Shown here piece by piece: positions 11,642 to 22,499 of a stretch of 64,000 nucleotides of DNA (positions are counted from its first letter, which is position 1; every line of letters begins with the position of its first letter). Position numbers and translations under genes: made by a program. Source of the stretch: Clonostachys chloroleuca. Taxonomy: Eukaryota; Ascomycota; Sordariomycetes; Hypocreales; Bionectriaceae. The stretch is taken from contig JBANAY010000003.1 in NCBI GenBank assembly GCA_037952775.1, forward strand, positions 36,642,001 to 36,706,000, read 5' to 3'. The notes beneath the pieces were generated by a model. It had not been told where the DNA came from and searched no databases. It was given only the letters and a program-made list of their open reading frames with translations.

Positions 11642-13339
11642 TCAACTTTTATGCTCTTCCCTGCGCTCAACGTGTTCAATTGGCCCAGACTTGGTGTCCC
11701 CGCTGACCCCGTCAATGGTACTAGTTTGATGATTCTCACCTCCCTCAACTTCATCTAGGGCCTTCCCCACCGGCTCGGATACGACGTCACCAAACTTGGC
11801 TGCAATTTCCTCGAGCGTCAGTTGGTTGGTCTCAGGGAGCCAGATATAAAAGGCGACAAATGCGAACAAATTAGTCGCGATAAACACGAAATAGAATCGC
11901 CATTGAATCTTATCAAAGGCAATGCTGGCTGCAAAGCTCAGCCAAATGGCCGTGACGGACTGGGTAAACATGGAGAATCCAACTCCGGTGGCTCGGAGCT
12001 CCAACGGGAAGATCTCGGATACGATGACCCAGATGGCCGAGTTGAAGAAGAAGGCCCAGAAGAAGGCAAAGATGAAGATGAAGGCCACTCCTGCGCGGCT
12101 GCCGTTGGGGTTAGTGCCGTCGGCAAACTGTTTCGAGAGAGGCGTGAGGACGACAAGGGAGAAGAGGACCGAGGACAGTCCGTAGAGGACTGTTCGCCGG
12201 CGAGGCCAGTGGTCGGACACGGTGAAGATGCTGATCGTCTGGCCGATTACTGCCATGAAGCCGTAGAGCGCGGTGATGAGCAGGACGGTCCGACCTTCGT
12301 ATCCGAGGTTCTTGTACATAATCGATTGATAATTCTGTATAACGTTGCTGCCGGAAAGCTTTGCCATGTTGACAATCAGGCATCCGAGAAGCGTACGTCG
12401 CATATATTGCCTCGTGAATAGGGTCATGATTGGTGATTTGTGTTTGCTGGTAAATTCGAGTCGGATCTGCGAGTACATTTCAGAATACTCATGCTCGATG
12501 AACTCTAGGCCGCGGTGCTCATGAATATAGTACATGACTTTTTTGGCGTCGTCGTAGCGCTCACGCATAATCACTGTAGACAATTAGCTTATGATCTCAA
12601 AGAGTGTAGACGAAAAAGGGGCAATCTTACACCATCGAGGAGAATATGGCAGCATGAAGCAAAGGACTGCAAGGAGAACTGCCGGTGGTGCTTGCATGGC
12701 CAGAGGAATGCGCCACTGCAGGTTCCCCACGGCAAATGTACCGGCATAGCCAAGCCATCCGGCAAGCAGGTAGCCGATGGTGTTCATCCATCCCTTCAAA
12801 CCGACCAGGAAGCCTCGGTTCTCAGGAGGCGCAAGCTCGGAAAGATAGACGGGGGCCACAGAGTACACCATGCCGGTAGAGAATCCAGAGAAGGCACGTC
12901 CGATGATCATCATGGCCACGTTTTGAGCAAGGGCTTGGATGATGGCACCAATGATGGAAACAAAGGAACCGAGGAGGATGGACCACCGGCGTGACAAGCG
13001 ATCCATGCACCATCCAGAAATCCCGCTCCCTACGCAAGATCCTGCATAGTAGCCACATATGATGCCTCCGTTGATGACGGCACTGTTTTTTGCGCCCCCA
13101 AAGAAGAACTCCGTGAAGGTATTTTGAGCAATGGAAGAGGCAATGATGCCGGTATCGAGACCGTAAAGCAGCCTGGTTATGAAAATACGAGTTAGCTTTG
13201 AACCAACCCAACTCAAGAATAAAAGAGTTTCCAAATCGAATGAGAGACTATACGAACCCGGCAAGGGAGATGGTCATGGAAATGTTGAGAGAACGGAAAG
13301 AGTTGCCGAGATGGCCTCTCTTTGCTTGTCGGCAGTCAT
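11642..13339 (-). CDS. MFS sugar-porter family transporter; one apparent frameshift near the start
   Basis: Exons 13339-13258, 13172-12631 and 12573-11642. The body is a typical 12-TM hexose/quinate porter: LLYGLDTGIIASS in TM1, a GRAFSGFSTGMVYSVAP...SELAPPENRG signature, LPYSPRW before the central loop, and the PETNQLTLEEIA motif after TM12, then a polar C-tail. Exon 1 opens MTADKQRE, but the conserved continuation (GNSFRSLNISMTISLAG) is in the next frame; one extra base near 13303-13308, where GG may stand for GGG, joins them. The exon sum is then 519 codons, normal for the family. Without the correction translation could begin only at the internal Met at 13277. It imports a sugar or polyol across the plasma membrane; the substrate is not determinable. 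Confidence 0.88.
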
Positions 13340-13530
13340 GTTGACAAGGTCGACTCGTGTCCTTCTGAAGTTTAATAAGGGCAATGGCAAAAGAACAAGA
13401 AAGCAGGCAAGTAGAAGAGCAGGTCGGAGGCTAAAGATCGAGGGTTGACATTGCTGGATACGAAACGACTATTTGTACAGTTCTGGTTCAGCTAGGAGAG
13501 ACCAGACAACTAGCTAGAAGAATCTGGGGT

Positions 13531-13573
13531 CTCCACACACCGAGTCTCTCGTTCCGAAGTGCGGGGACCCCAC
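13531..13573. promoter_or_regulatory. cluster of CreA-type motifs upstream of the transporter
   Basis: Within 43 bp there are CTCCAC (13531-13536), GCGGGG (13561-13566) and CCCCAC (13568-13573). All fit the SYGGRG consensus of the carbon-catabolite repressor CreA on one strand or the other. They lie about 190-230 bp upstream of the transporter start, a reasonable place for glucose repression. The motif is short, so this is suggestive only. Confidence 0.3.
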
Positions 13574-13579
13574 ACACAG

Positions 13580-14480
13580 CATTTGAGTTAACGCCTTTGA
13601 CCAATCACGAACGTACATGGGGCTCGAAGAAATCCGCGTCATATTAATGATTTGTGGCCAGACTTACCGTGCTTTATTTAGCCCCTTAATGGCAGTTGCT
13701 GCCAGTCACTTTTTACACTAAATGGTCGTGATTGTGAATTATGCACAAAGTGTCAAGCAACATATCCGAAGGGTGTCTTCCTATCCCATTTGTTAAGAAA
13801 GGGGAAATAAAAGAAACTCGTCATCTACAGCAGTCAGCCAGCATGGAAAAACAAGTGATTGGCGTCACGGATACCGTCGTTGGAGTCTCTTCTAGCCCTT
13901 GGTGGACCCCGTAGCCCCGTAGGGTTGCAGTGGTCAATTTGCGAACAAGTAAAGGTAGGTCTCTGGCTCTTGGATAAAACACGGGATTCCCGGTTCATGA
14001 TTGAGACGGCATGAAAATCCATAGTCTTCTCTATCTCCCGAGCTCGAAGAGCCCCACGTCTAGACTATGCGTCCAACCTATGTGCCACCAGGATCAGCTA
14101 CCGAACACTACCGAGCAGGCCTGATCCGGACCGGAAATGTACACTCCATCTTCGTCTTAAAGCCCACCCAATCGGGTCTGCAAAGTTCTGGATGACCTAG
14201 CCCCGGATAAGCCCCTGCTCAAATACTAGGGTTAGCTATCAGGATATCCGGGGAAGTGGAACCAGATCAAAACACCCCGCCCTCGACGGCATGATGCTAT
14301 AGAAGCGGGGTATTTTCCGAGCAGCTCCCCTCATTTGAGTTATACTGATAAAGGGAGAGGTACGCTCGAAGCTGGGGTGTCGTTTACTCATCATCTGTTC
14401 AACACTGGTCGTTTACCGATGTCTGGATACACAGATACGCCATCCCTATTTGGTTAACGCTAACTGTCATACACTACACG
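13580..14480. other. divergent promoter region between transporter (-) and P450 (+)
   Basis: No gene is seen. Several CCGGA/TCCGG-containing stretches occur at 14110-14270 and may bind zinc-cluster regulators. The two genes are divergently transcribed from here. Confidence 0.4.
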
Positions 14481-16525
14481 ATGGCTATTCTTCTCACGGA
14501 ACTTCTGCCCCATAGAAGGGCCTTGATCATCATAGGAGCCAAGGTGACTGCATTTGCTCTTCTTTTGGCTGCATCATGTAAGATCCCCATCTTTCTTCTC
14601 TCGTTGTAATAGCCAGGCACACCAGAGGATCTAATTCACGCGCTAGGGATCTGTTGGACATACCGGAATAGAGGCTTCTGGACATCATCTTCTGCCAATT
14701 CAAAGTGGATTGCTGGCCCGAAAGGCAAGCCTTTCAAGGGGAGCGTCCAGGAGCTTCAGACAAACGGCGCCGCTAGCTGCAAAGCCTGGTACTCCCTCTA
14801 CCAACGATTTGGACCTGCCTATGAGATGACCATCCCTTTCTTCCGTATGCATATCATCAATCACCCCACCTACCTTGAGCACATCCAAAAGCACAACAGC
14901 AAAAACTACATCCGTGGGGCGTTTGCTCGCAACGTCTTCCAAACTCTACACAGGTCTAGCATCTTCATCACGGATGGCCCTGCTTGGCAGATTCAACGTA
15001 AAGCTGCTACTAGGGCTTTCAGCAAGCAAAACTTCGAGCACCATATCACCCGGTCTTTGCATTACTGGCTGCACGTTCTTATGCGCCTTCTATCAAACCT
15101 AGCAAAAGAGCAGCGCGAGTTTGACTTTCAGGAATTAATGGGTCGTCTAATGTTCTGTCTCTTTCTCCGGATTGCCTTTCATGAGGACAAGATGGCGTTG
15201 GATATCCTGTCTGATGATCCGGAATGCCTCAAGTCAGTGCCACCTTATGTGAAGGCATTTGATGAAGCACTGTACCGTGAGTGCCGTTTCCATTGCTTCC
15301 CATCAATATTACCATAAATTCCCATGTGTGTTCTGACATTTCCTTCATTTAGTATTCGATCGAAGACGACGCGATCCCCTCTGGAAGATTAACGAGAAGA
15401 TATCTGGTGAGAGTCAGATCGCCCAGAATGCGGTAGACCTCTTTTATGCACAAATCGATGGATTGATCCAGAGGCGTCTCGATGCAGTGAAGAATGGCTA
15501 CCAGCCTGATCCTGATGCCGGAGTGGATATTCTGGATCTTTTCCTGCAGTCGACCCAGGACAAGTACACGCTCGGTGGCCAGGTTTTTGCATTCCTTTCA
15601 GCTGGGCGTGAGCTTTGTCCCTCGAACTCCCGAGCCTGCAAGCTCGAGTGCTGACATGAACAGGCGACACAACTGCGTATAGCATTTCGTGGCTTATGAA
15701 AGAGATCCATCATCGCGATAATACACACCTAAACGCTGCGGACAGAATCAGAGCCGAGGTTAAAGAACTTGGTTTCACCGATGGCTTCCTGAAATACGGA
15801 GATACTCCAGTATGCCTGCTACTCAACATTTGACGTGGTTTCAAGCCCTATTTGAACTGACGTTTCAAAGAAACTACGATTTGCCAATGCAATGTGGGAT
15901 GAAACTGCGCGTTTGAACACTGTCTCTCCGGCTGGTCAAATGGAGGCAGCAGACGATGACGTTCTTCCCGCAGTGCCCGAGCTCAATATGCCTCCTCGAC
16001 ACATTAAAAAGTGAGTCGTCGACGTAGTATGGTGTGATATGGAGCTTGCCACACGACAGTATCTAACCTGGCACAGGGGAGACATCGTCAGCTACCAAAA
16101 CTATGTCCTTTCAAGAATGCCGGAAGTTTGGGGAGACGACGCTGCCGTGTTCAACCCATCGAGATGGTTCAAGGACAATGGAGAAAGTATCTCATATAGT
16201 CCTTTTAGTAAGTCATCTTTGGCCCTGCTTAAAAGATGAGGAGAAATTAACACGCTTGTGTCCAGAGTATCACTCGTGGAACGCTGGACCTCGAAGTTGT
16301 CTTGGTCGCGCCCTGGCTACCTACGAAGGTATTGCCATAAGCGCTGCAATCCTCCAGCGATTTGACGTCCTTTTATCCAATAATGAGAGGGAATACGAAC
16401 CACTAGCAGCTTTGAACATGGTAACCCACCTTTTGCATGTTATATATATCAATCATGAATACTAACGATAACCATCACAGGGAATCAAGGGCGGCCTTAA
16501 GATGAGAGTGAGAGCCATGTCATGA
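14481..16525 (+). CDS. cytochrome P450 of the CYP52-like (alkane/fatty acid hydroxylase) clade
   Basis: Eight exons: 14481-14577, 14647-15276, 15353-15607, 15664-15809, 15871-16010, 16077-16207, 16266-16420 and 16481-16525. They sum to 533 codons with no frame problem. There is an N-terminal membrane anchor (ALIIIGAKVTAFALLLAAS) split by intron 1. The I-helix AGRDTTAYSISW is formed across intron 3, the K-helix ExxR is in WDETARLNTV, the PERF-like region is FNPSRWF, and the heme loop is WNAGPRSCLGRALA with the thiolate Cys. AGRDTT and the GDIVSYQNYVLSR segment are characteristic of the CYP52 group, which oxidises terminal carbons of alkanes and fatty acids. It acts at the ER with a P450 reductase and possibly the cytochrome b5 at 2.6-3.3 kb. 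It is divergent from the MFS gene. The true substrate is unknown. Confidence 0.93.
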
Positions 16526-17269
16526 TTAAAATTGCGAAGGTAAGAGGCAAAATGAATATGCTATCCTCTATCTATCAAAATACCAACAGGGAAGAGATTT
16601 AGGCGTGTCATGAACACACAGCAGTTGAGGAAAAAGACGTGGATTAAACTGAAAGGCTAGCTACAGGGTGGATGATGAGATCTCACCTGCCACTAACATA
16701 GAGTAATCGTATATTTTTCCCCAGCCGGACGTGTTAAATGCACCAAAAAGATCATTATGATTAGTTCCCAAACCATTTGCATTGGCCTGGATACCTATAG
16801 TCAGAGATTTTGTCTTCCCTTTTGTCCCGTACAAGTCTGCGAAAAGCATAATAGAGATGTCTGGGCTTTTAAAGGGCTGGAAGCTCTATAGGCGAGATCT
16901 CCGAGATCAAGGCTGGCTTGCATGCATACGCTTACCGACAGGTTCCCGCGCAGTTGATCTCCTCTCTTCCCCATAGTTCACAACTCAATGTCAAATCATT
17001 TTTGCGTCTTGGCTTCTACCACAGGCATCGATTGGCCACCGCTGCATTTGGGGATGATTTCTTTCCGATCATGATGTCAATTTGAACCATTGTCTTACTG
17101 CTCATCGACTCAGCATGATGCAAGCGTAGGATAGCCAAGCCAGCAACCCCAGGGTCACATTCCTGTTGCCAGTACAAGTATCCAGTCAATTCTCCCTATG
17201 TCGCTGTCTGTAATATCTTCTTCATCTACATTCTTGACCTTTTTATAAAATCTATCAAACACCTTGAAT
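16526..17269. other. intergenic
   Basis: No supported gene. The right end is the upstream region of the small secreted-protein gene. Confidence 0.4.
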
Positions 17270-17704
17270 ATGCTCTATACTTCCTTCGTTACTAGGGCAA
17301 TGGCCGCCTTCTCTATTCTGACTGTCCTAGTTCTGGGCGGGACCGTCAATATCCTTCCTGAGCTGGACGCTCGGAGTGCAGCTAAAGATGTCGATATCAA
17401 ATGGTGGACTACCTTGGAATGCAAGAGATCAGAGCATGCCAATGGATACAATAGCGGTGACTGTCTCAACGTCGAGCAGAGAACAGCTGCTAGCATGCAG
17501 AGAAGAAAACAGAACAGCTGCAAGAGTAAGCTATAGCTCCCGCAGATTTTGAGACTTTCTTGGCTCTACTAACTCCGAATTTCTATTTTAGTGATAAGAT
17601 ATGAGGGCAAAAAGTGCACGGGCTATTCAGAAAATGGACCGAATCTCCACGATTGCTTCAGCGTTAAGGGAAGCAGGTGGAAGTCTCTCAAGGTTCAGTG
17701 CTAG
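17270..17704 (+). CDS. small cysteine-rich secreted protein (effector-like)
   Basis: Exons 17270-17525 and 17592-17704 give 122 residues. The first 25-30 residues (RAMAAFSILTVLVLGG) are a clear signal peptide or anchor. The mature part is basic and holds six cysteines in two similar halves. Each half starts with a Cys, then 12-13 residues later a [G/H]-D-C-[L/F]-[N/S]-V motif, then a closing Cys; the second half ends the protein (VQC). A basic QRRKQ segment lies between them and could be a processing site. I know no family with this pattern. The size, Cys content and secretion signal resemble fungal effector or antimicrobial candidates; function is not inferable. It stands alone between the P450 and the HET pseudogene. 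Confidence 0.75.
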
Positions 17705-18512
17705 TTGGACCTCAATCTCTCGTACTTAACTCCTGCTAGAGCCAGTACATATCACATTCCTAACTACAGTTTTTTACCCCACCCTCGCTAGGTACGGTTT
17801 TCCGTAGAAGATATAGGAAGCAAGACGCTGGTTTTGAGGATTGATGAATTAGAATGGCCACCTGATATTGCATGTCTCTTTTGATTGTCAGTAATGTTAA
17901 TAACACAGTTGGCATAGTTAAATATTAGTTGATTCGTGTGCATGTGTATGTATCGAAATTGATTGTAATATCTGGTATATTGGCTCCAGCGTGAAATCAG
18001 TCGTAATAACTCATCATACAGCGTGACGACCCTTTGCCAGGACCATTTATGCGGCAAGGCCTTACACATATACCGTACCAAGGGACGTCGGAACACTATG
18101 AAAATGCACCCCCTTGGGTTACCCCTGCCCCAGGTCATGCAACCCTAGTAGTAATGCTCACAAAAACCATCATCTTTCCACTTGATCTTCATTAAACAAT
18201 TATAATGAATAATAAATATAGGCAAAAAGGTACTGTGATGAGCATTGGGAAAGGGTGTATGTAGTGGCCTACTTTCTCAAATATAACGCATAGAATGTTC
18301 TTATCATCTTCACCAAGAGAACCTGAATTTTCGAAGTTGTCAAGAAGCTGAGAGAAACAGACAGGGAGGCTAGGTATAGGGTAGTCCATGTATGTAGCTC
18401 CGCAGCGAGGTCAAGAGCAGTGTGGTTGATAATCACGCAGTGGTTCGCATTTCGACTCATTCTCACTTCTGATGAATCTCGTACTCTACGCTCAACATAT
18501 GACATTACCACC
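17705..18512. other. intergenic
   Basis: No supported gene. Minus-strand ORFs at 17788-18138 and 18192-18514 lack family features. The right part is the old HET promoter. Confidence 0.4.
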
Positions 18513-19301
18513 ATGCTTCATCTTTGTGTCATTTGCCAAAATAAATCATTTCAATCTCTGGCCGAGCTAAGCCTTAAACTACACCCAACTGTGGAATTTG
18601 GTGACACATCCAATACCCCAGCAAAGGATTGGGCGACCAACACATACTATTTGCACTATTCGACGAGGCAGCAATTACAAGAGAGCAAGATAACCTGTCA
18701 TTTATGCGCCCCCCTATCCGAATCGTTACACATCGAATCCATAGTGAGGCCCAACTTTCTCGACTGCGATCCTCAGCAGATCTTCCTTACCTTGAAGAGC
18801 GGCATCCCCCACGCAAATGATCCAAAACTGGCGGAGCATATTATCACGGTCTGGGCTGGACAGGATAGTGGGGATGTTCTTGCGAAAGTGTATCAGCAAG
18901 GTAGGCCTATAGATGCGGCGTCTTTTTCTCGATGCGAGACACTGACTTCCCCTTAGGTTCTTCTGAACCCGCTGAGTGGTGCAAAATGCATGATCCTCTG
19001 CGACCTAAGGAACGAAAAAATACGACTGGTTCCCCAAATATGATTCGGCTGCCCAAAAGTTGGTTGCAAATTTGCCGCCATACGCATTCCTGCCAATCAA
19101 ATGATGACAAACCCCCTCTCCTACCAACACGAGTGGTTGATGTTGGACTCAATGATGATGACGCTCCTCGAATTCACAACGCCGAAACCGGACAACGACA
19201 TCACTACATCACTCTCAGTTGCTGCTGGGGAGACCAGAGAAAAATCAAATTTCTCAAATCGCCTAAGGAAAACATTGTCCAGCATACTCGTTCGCTACCT
19301 A

Positions 19302-19334
19302 CAGTGGGGAGACAAAAGTTTCGTGTAATTTCCC
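19302..19334 (+). repeat. left terminal inverted repeat region of the Tc1-like element
   Basis: Outer part CAGTGGGGAGACAAAAG, inner part around CGTGTAATTTCCCCACA. The inner part is matched in inverted form at 20661-20676; the outer part is not. Confidence 0.6.
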
Positions 19335-19413
19335 CACACACACGCTAAGACGCGATTTTCGCGTTCGTAACAAGACAACCCTTTCAAGTTTACAAGCCAA
19401 TTGCACAGCCAAT

Positions 19414-20538
19414 ATGCCTTCCCGACGTCCGGAAAAAAACTATAGCCCTCACAAGCGAGGTAGAATTATGCAAATGGTTGAATTAGGCTATACAGCTAAG
19501 GAGGTTGCGGAGAAAGAGCGAGTTAACCCGCGTACCGCGTACGGTATCGCATCACGCTATCGGGTGCAAAAGAGAGGCCAGTCTCGCGACCGGTCTGGCT
19601 GCCCAACCAAGATCTCAGAGAGAGAAAAAAGGCATATAATGAGGTTAATTGAAGCTGACCCTTTTATCCGTAATGAGGATATCTGCCGCCAGGCGCGGCT
19701 AAGCTGCTGTACGAGGACTTTAACACGCTGGTTGCGATCTGAGGGTATACAACACGTTTATGCACTTCGGCGGCCGAAGTTGACTACAACACAGGCCCAG
19801 CTTAGGCTTGAATTTGCTCAGGGGCTTATAAATAAGCCAATTTCGTGGTGGATGAGTGTTATTTTTACTGATGAATCTACCGTGGCTCGTGGCGAGGGTG
19901 AGAAGGTGAAGTGGGTGTTCTGCTGTCGTGTAAGTTAAAGCACCTTCTCTTTCAACCGCGATTATTCAACGCTCATATATCCGTAGGGAGAGAAATTGCT
20001 ACCCAAGAATGTGCAGCCAAAGACGAAGCCAACGAGGCATTCGCAGATGTTCTGGGGTGCTATTGTCGGCCGCAATCGCAGCTCGCTCTTCCCCTTGCTC
20101 GGGGATCCCGACTCTGCAAGAGGTGGTATTACAGCTCGCCGTATCCTATCCTGCTTGCAAGAGCAGCTTCCAACGATTGCAGAACCAGGCATGATATACG
20201 TTCAAGATAACGCTCCTACACACACAGCCCGTATAGTTAGGAACTGGCTTCATAGCTTCGCTCAAGAGAACGGGCTTGAGCTGTTGGACTGGCCTCCTTA
20301 CTCCCCTGATCTTAACCCTATTGAAAATCTATGGAAGACCCTTAAAGAGAGGATTTGCAAGCGTTATCCGGAGCTCTCGGAGATGCCGAAGAACGATGAG
20401 TCATTGCAACGGCTGTGCGAGGCAGCTGTTGAGATCTGGGAAGAGATTGAGTCGTCGATGATAAAGAACTTGGTTAGGTCAATGCGTCGCAGGTTAGCCG
20501 CAGTTATTGCTGCACACGGATGGTATACCAAATATTAA
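19414..20538 (+). CDS. Tc1-like transposase, intact, one intron
   Basis: Exons 19414-19929 and 19987-20538 (intron 57 nt, GTAAGT to CGTAG) give 355 residues with no stops. An N-terminal helix-turn-helix of the homeodomain-like transposase type (GYTAKEVAEKERVNPRTAYG) is followed by a second HTH region. The catalytic triad is D in IFTDEST, D in VQDNAPTHTA and E in SPDLNPIENLW. About 38 residues separate the last two, more than the 34 of classic Tc1. It would cut and paste the surrounding element at TA sites. Open reading frame and splice sites are preserved, so activity is possible, but the asymmetric right end may prevent mobilisation of this copy. Confidence 0.88.
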
Positions 20539-22499
20539 ATATATCATTAGAATCGCAAGCTTCTAGAGAATATCCGCCTTCAAACCTGAATTAAAAATAT
20601 TCATAATTAGCTGTATAATTGGGCTTCAAAGTTGGCTGTAATATTGGGTATTGTTGGTGTTGTGGGGCATTACACGTGTACAACTCTACACGCAACCCTT
20701 CGAGATGCCGTCAATTGTACTCGTGCTCTTGGGTTCCGATACATATGGATAGATGCATTATGCATCATCCAAGGTGATACAACAGATGTCGGAAGAGAAA
20801 TCAGTCAAATGGGCCACATTTGCCGGAATTCCTCGCTCACCATTGGCGCAGGCAACGGCAGCGACGTGACCAGCGGTCTGTTTGTCGAACGTGACAGCTT
20901 TCTCTTCAGACCGTGTTTCCTCACGATGCGCATAAATAGGCAGAAGTATCGTGCTTACATCCATCGATTCCCTCACCAGTATCTTATCCCGCTGGAGACG
21001 AGGCTGTGGGTGGTCCAGGAGCAGATTTTGTCACAGAGGACGCTGGTATTCTTATCCGACCACGTCGAGTGGAGATGTAGGGAAACTCACATCCCTGAAA
21101 CATCCCATCCGGATTCCTCTCAAGGCGACGAGGCTCGAACATCAGTGGCCTTCAGGCGGTCATTGACCAGTCTACTCGAGGGGATATGCGCTTCCCCTAC
21201 TGGTATACGGCCGTGAGTGCTTTATCTTCCCGTAATGCAACATTCCTCACTGATCAACTGCCCGCCATGGCTGGAGTGGCTTCGCTTCTGCACGAAAGTT
21301 TTGGTTTGAGGGATCCAGCCAAATATGTGGCGGGCTTATGGCAGGACGACATCATCGCAGGCTTGATTTGGCTTAGGAGGCGCGCAATGCCTTCACAAAG
21401 GACCAGTGCTGATAGCTACATTGCCCCGACTTGGTCTTGGGCAGCCAATCCTGTTGGAACAGTATCTTTCCCAACAGCAGAGAATTGGGGACATGAACCG
21501 AAGTAGGACCTTCGACAGCTTGAGCAAATGGTAGTTATTCAGGCAATCAACATGGAACCGGAGAACGTTGCTGATAACCGATTTGGCAAAGTTAACCCAG
21601 GGGGCTGTATCAAGATAAATGGAAAATTGAGAGAAGCCGTCACTGACCCTGTCACGAAAGAGTATCTTTTTGAATCTGAGTTGAGGGCTTTGTATACCGG
21701 TGGAAATGGTTCTATTGCTGGCGTCTTTGACACAGTAAATGGAACTGAAGATCCGCAAATCGTTGGTCTGGTAAGCTTCGACAGCCTCGAGGAGAAAGAG
21801 GCTCTTCCAAAGATAGAGTGTTTGCCGCTATTGAAGTTTCCAAGCGGCTACTCTTCCGAAGAGTCTCCATGTACGATGATTTGCCTTGCGTTGAAGAAGA
21901 TGAACGGCCAATATCAACGGGTTGGTCTTATCGGTCTCTTTAGAATGCATGGAATTGTGGAGATTAGGAAGATCGTGAGGATATTTGGGATTATACACCT
22001 GACGATATTTATTGGGACGACGAAACCTGGGACAAAACTCCGCAGAGAACGATTTCCGTTTTCTAAACATAATGGAGGGATGGACCTTTTATACATTTTG
22101 TTAGATTTTGGCGATCGTGCGGCTTTTATGACATATACTCCGGTTTATCTATATGCTAAGAATGGGATGAGGGTCATCGATATGCTACACGACGTAAAAT
22201 GATGAGCCGCATTATGAATCAATACACTCAGGTAGTTATATTCAGTAACAGGGCCCGCCTCGTTGGCACCTTCAATTAGGTACCTTTGAAAGCATGCAAA
22301 GGGCTATTTTAGTAGCACTCTTGAAAGGATGGCAGCCAACAAGTATTTGTGGTCACAAGTAATTGGCTAACTATGAAAAGTCTGACATGTCAGGAGTGGG
22401 CTATGCGCGCTTAATAATAAGAGCCAGGAACCTGATCACCCCGCCGGCATTCTTCAGATCTCTCCCCTTGGTCCTTGACTGCTCAGCTGATTATCGAAT

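Larger units (their letters stand above)
19302..20678 (+). mobile_element. Tc1/mariner-superfamily DNA transposon inserted in the HET gene
   Basis: A 1377-bp element is flanked by TA on both sides (19300-19301 and 20679-20680), the target duplication expected of Tc1/mariner. The left end begins CAGTGGGGAGACAAAAG and contains CGTGTAATTTCCCCACA. The right end, read inward, contains CGTGTAATGCCCCACA but starts about 18-20 bases further in, so the outermost part of the left repeat has no partner. Its insertion point falls in a codon of the HET exon, and joining the flanks restores the HET frame. Confidence 0.85.
18513..22063 (+). pseudogene. HET-domain (heterokaryon incompatibility type) gene broken by a transposon
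   Basis: Exon 1 is 18513-18900 and intron 1 is 18901-18956 (GTAGGC to CTTAG). Exon 2 continues through the HET signature HHYITLSCCWGDQRK to HTRSLPT, where a Tc1-like element (19302-20678) interrupts it. Immediately after the element the same frame resumes (TLRDAVNCTRALGFRYIWIDA, then LCIIQGD), which is the second half of the HET motif. Downstream reading needs one-base shifts near 21150 (a GG that would be GGG) and near 21970 (another GG), and there is an in-frame TAG at 21504-21506. The acidic C-terminus ends at TAA 22061-22063. HET proteins trigger cell death on non-self fusion. This copy cannot make the whole protein unless the element is removed. Confidence 0.85.

Noticed and set aside
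11822..12421. 199-codon plus-strand ORF in the transporter gene
   Set aside because: Antisense to TM segments; its composition (long D/E/G-rich stretch) is what the complement of TM codons gives.
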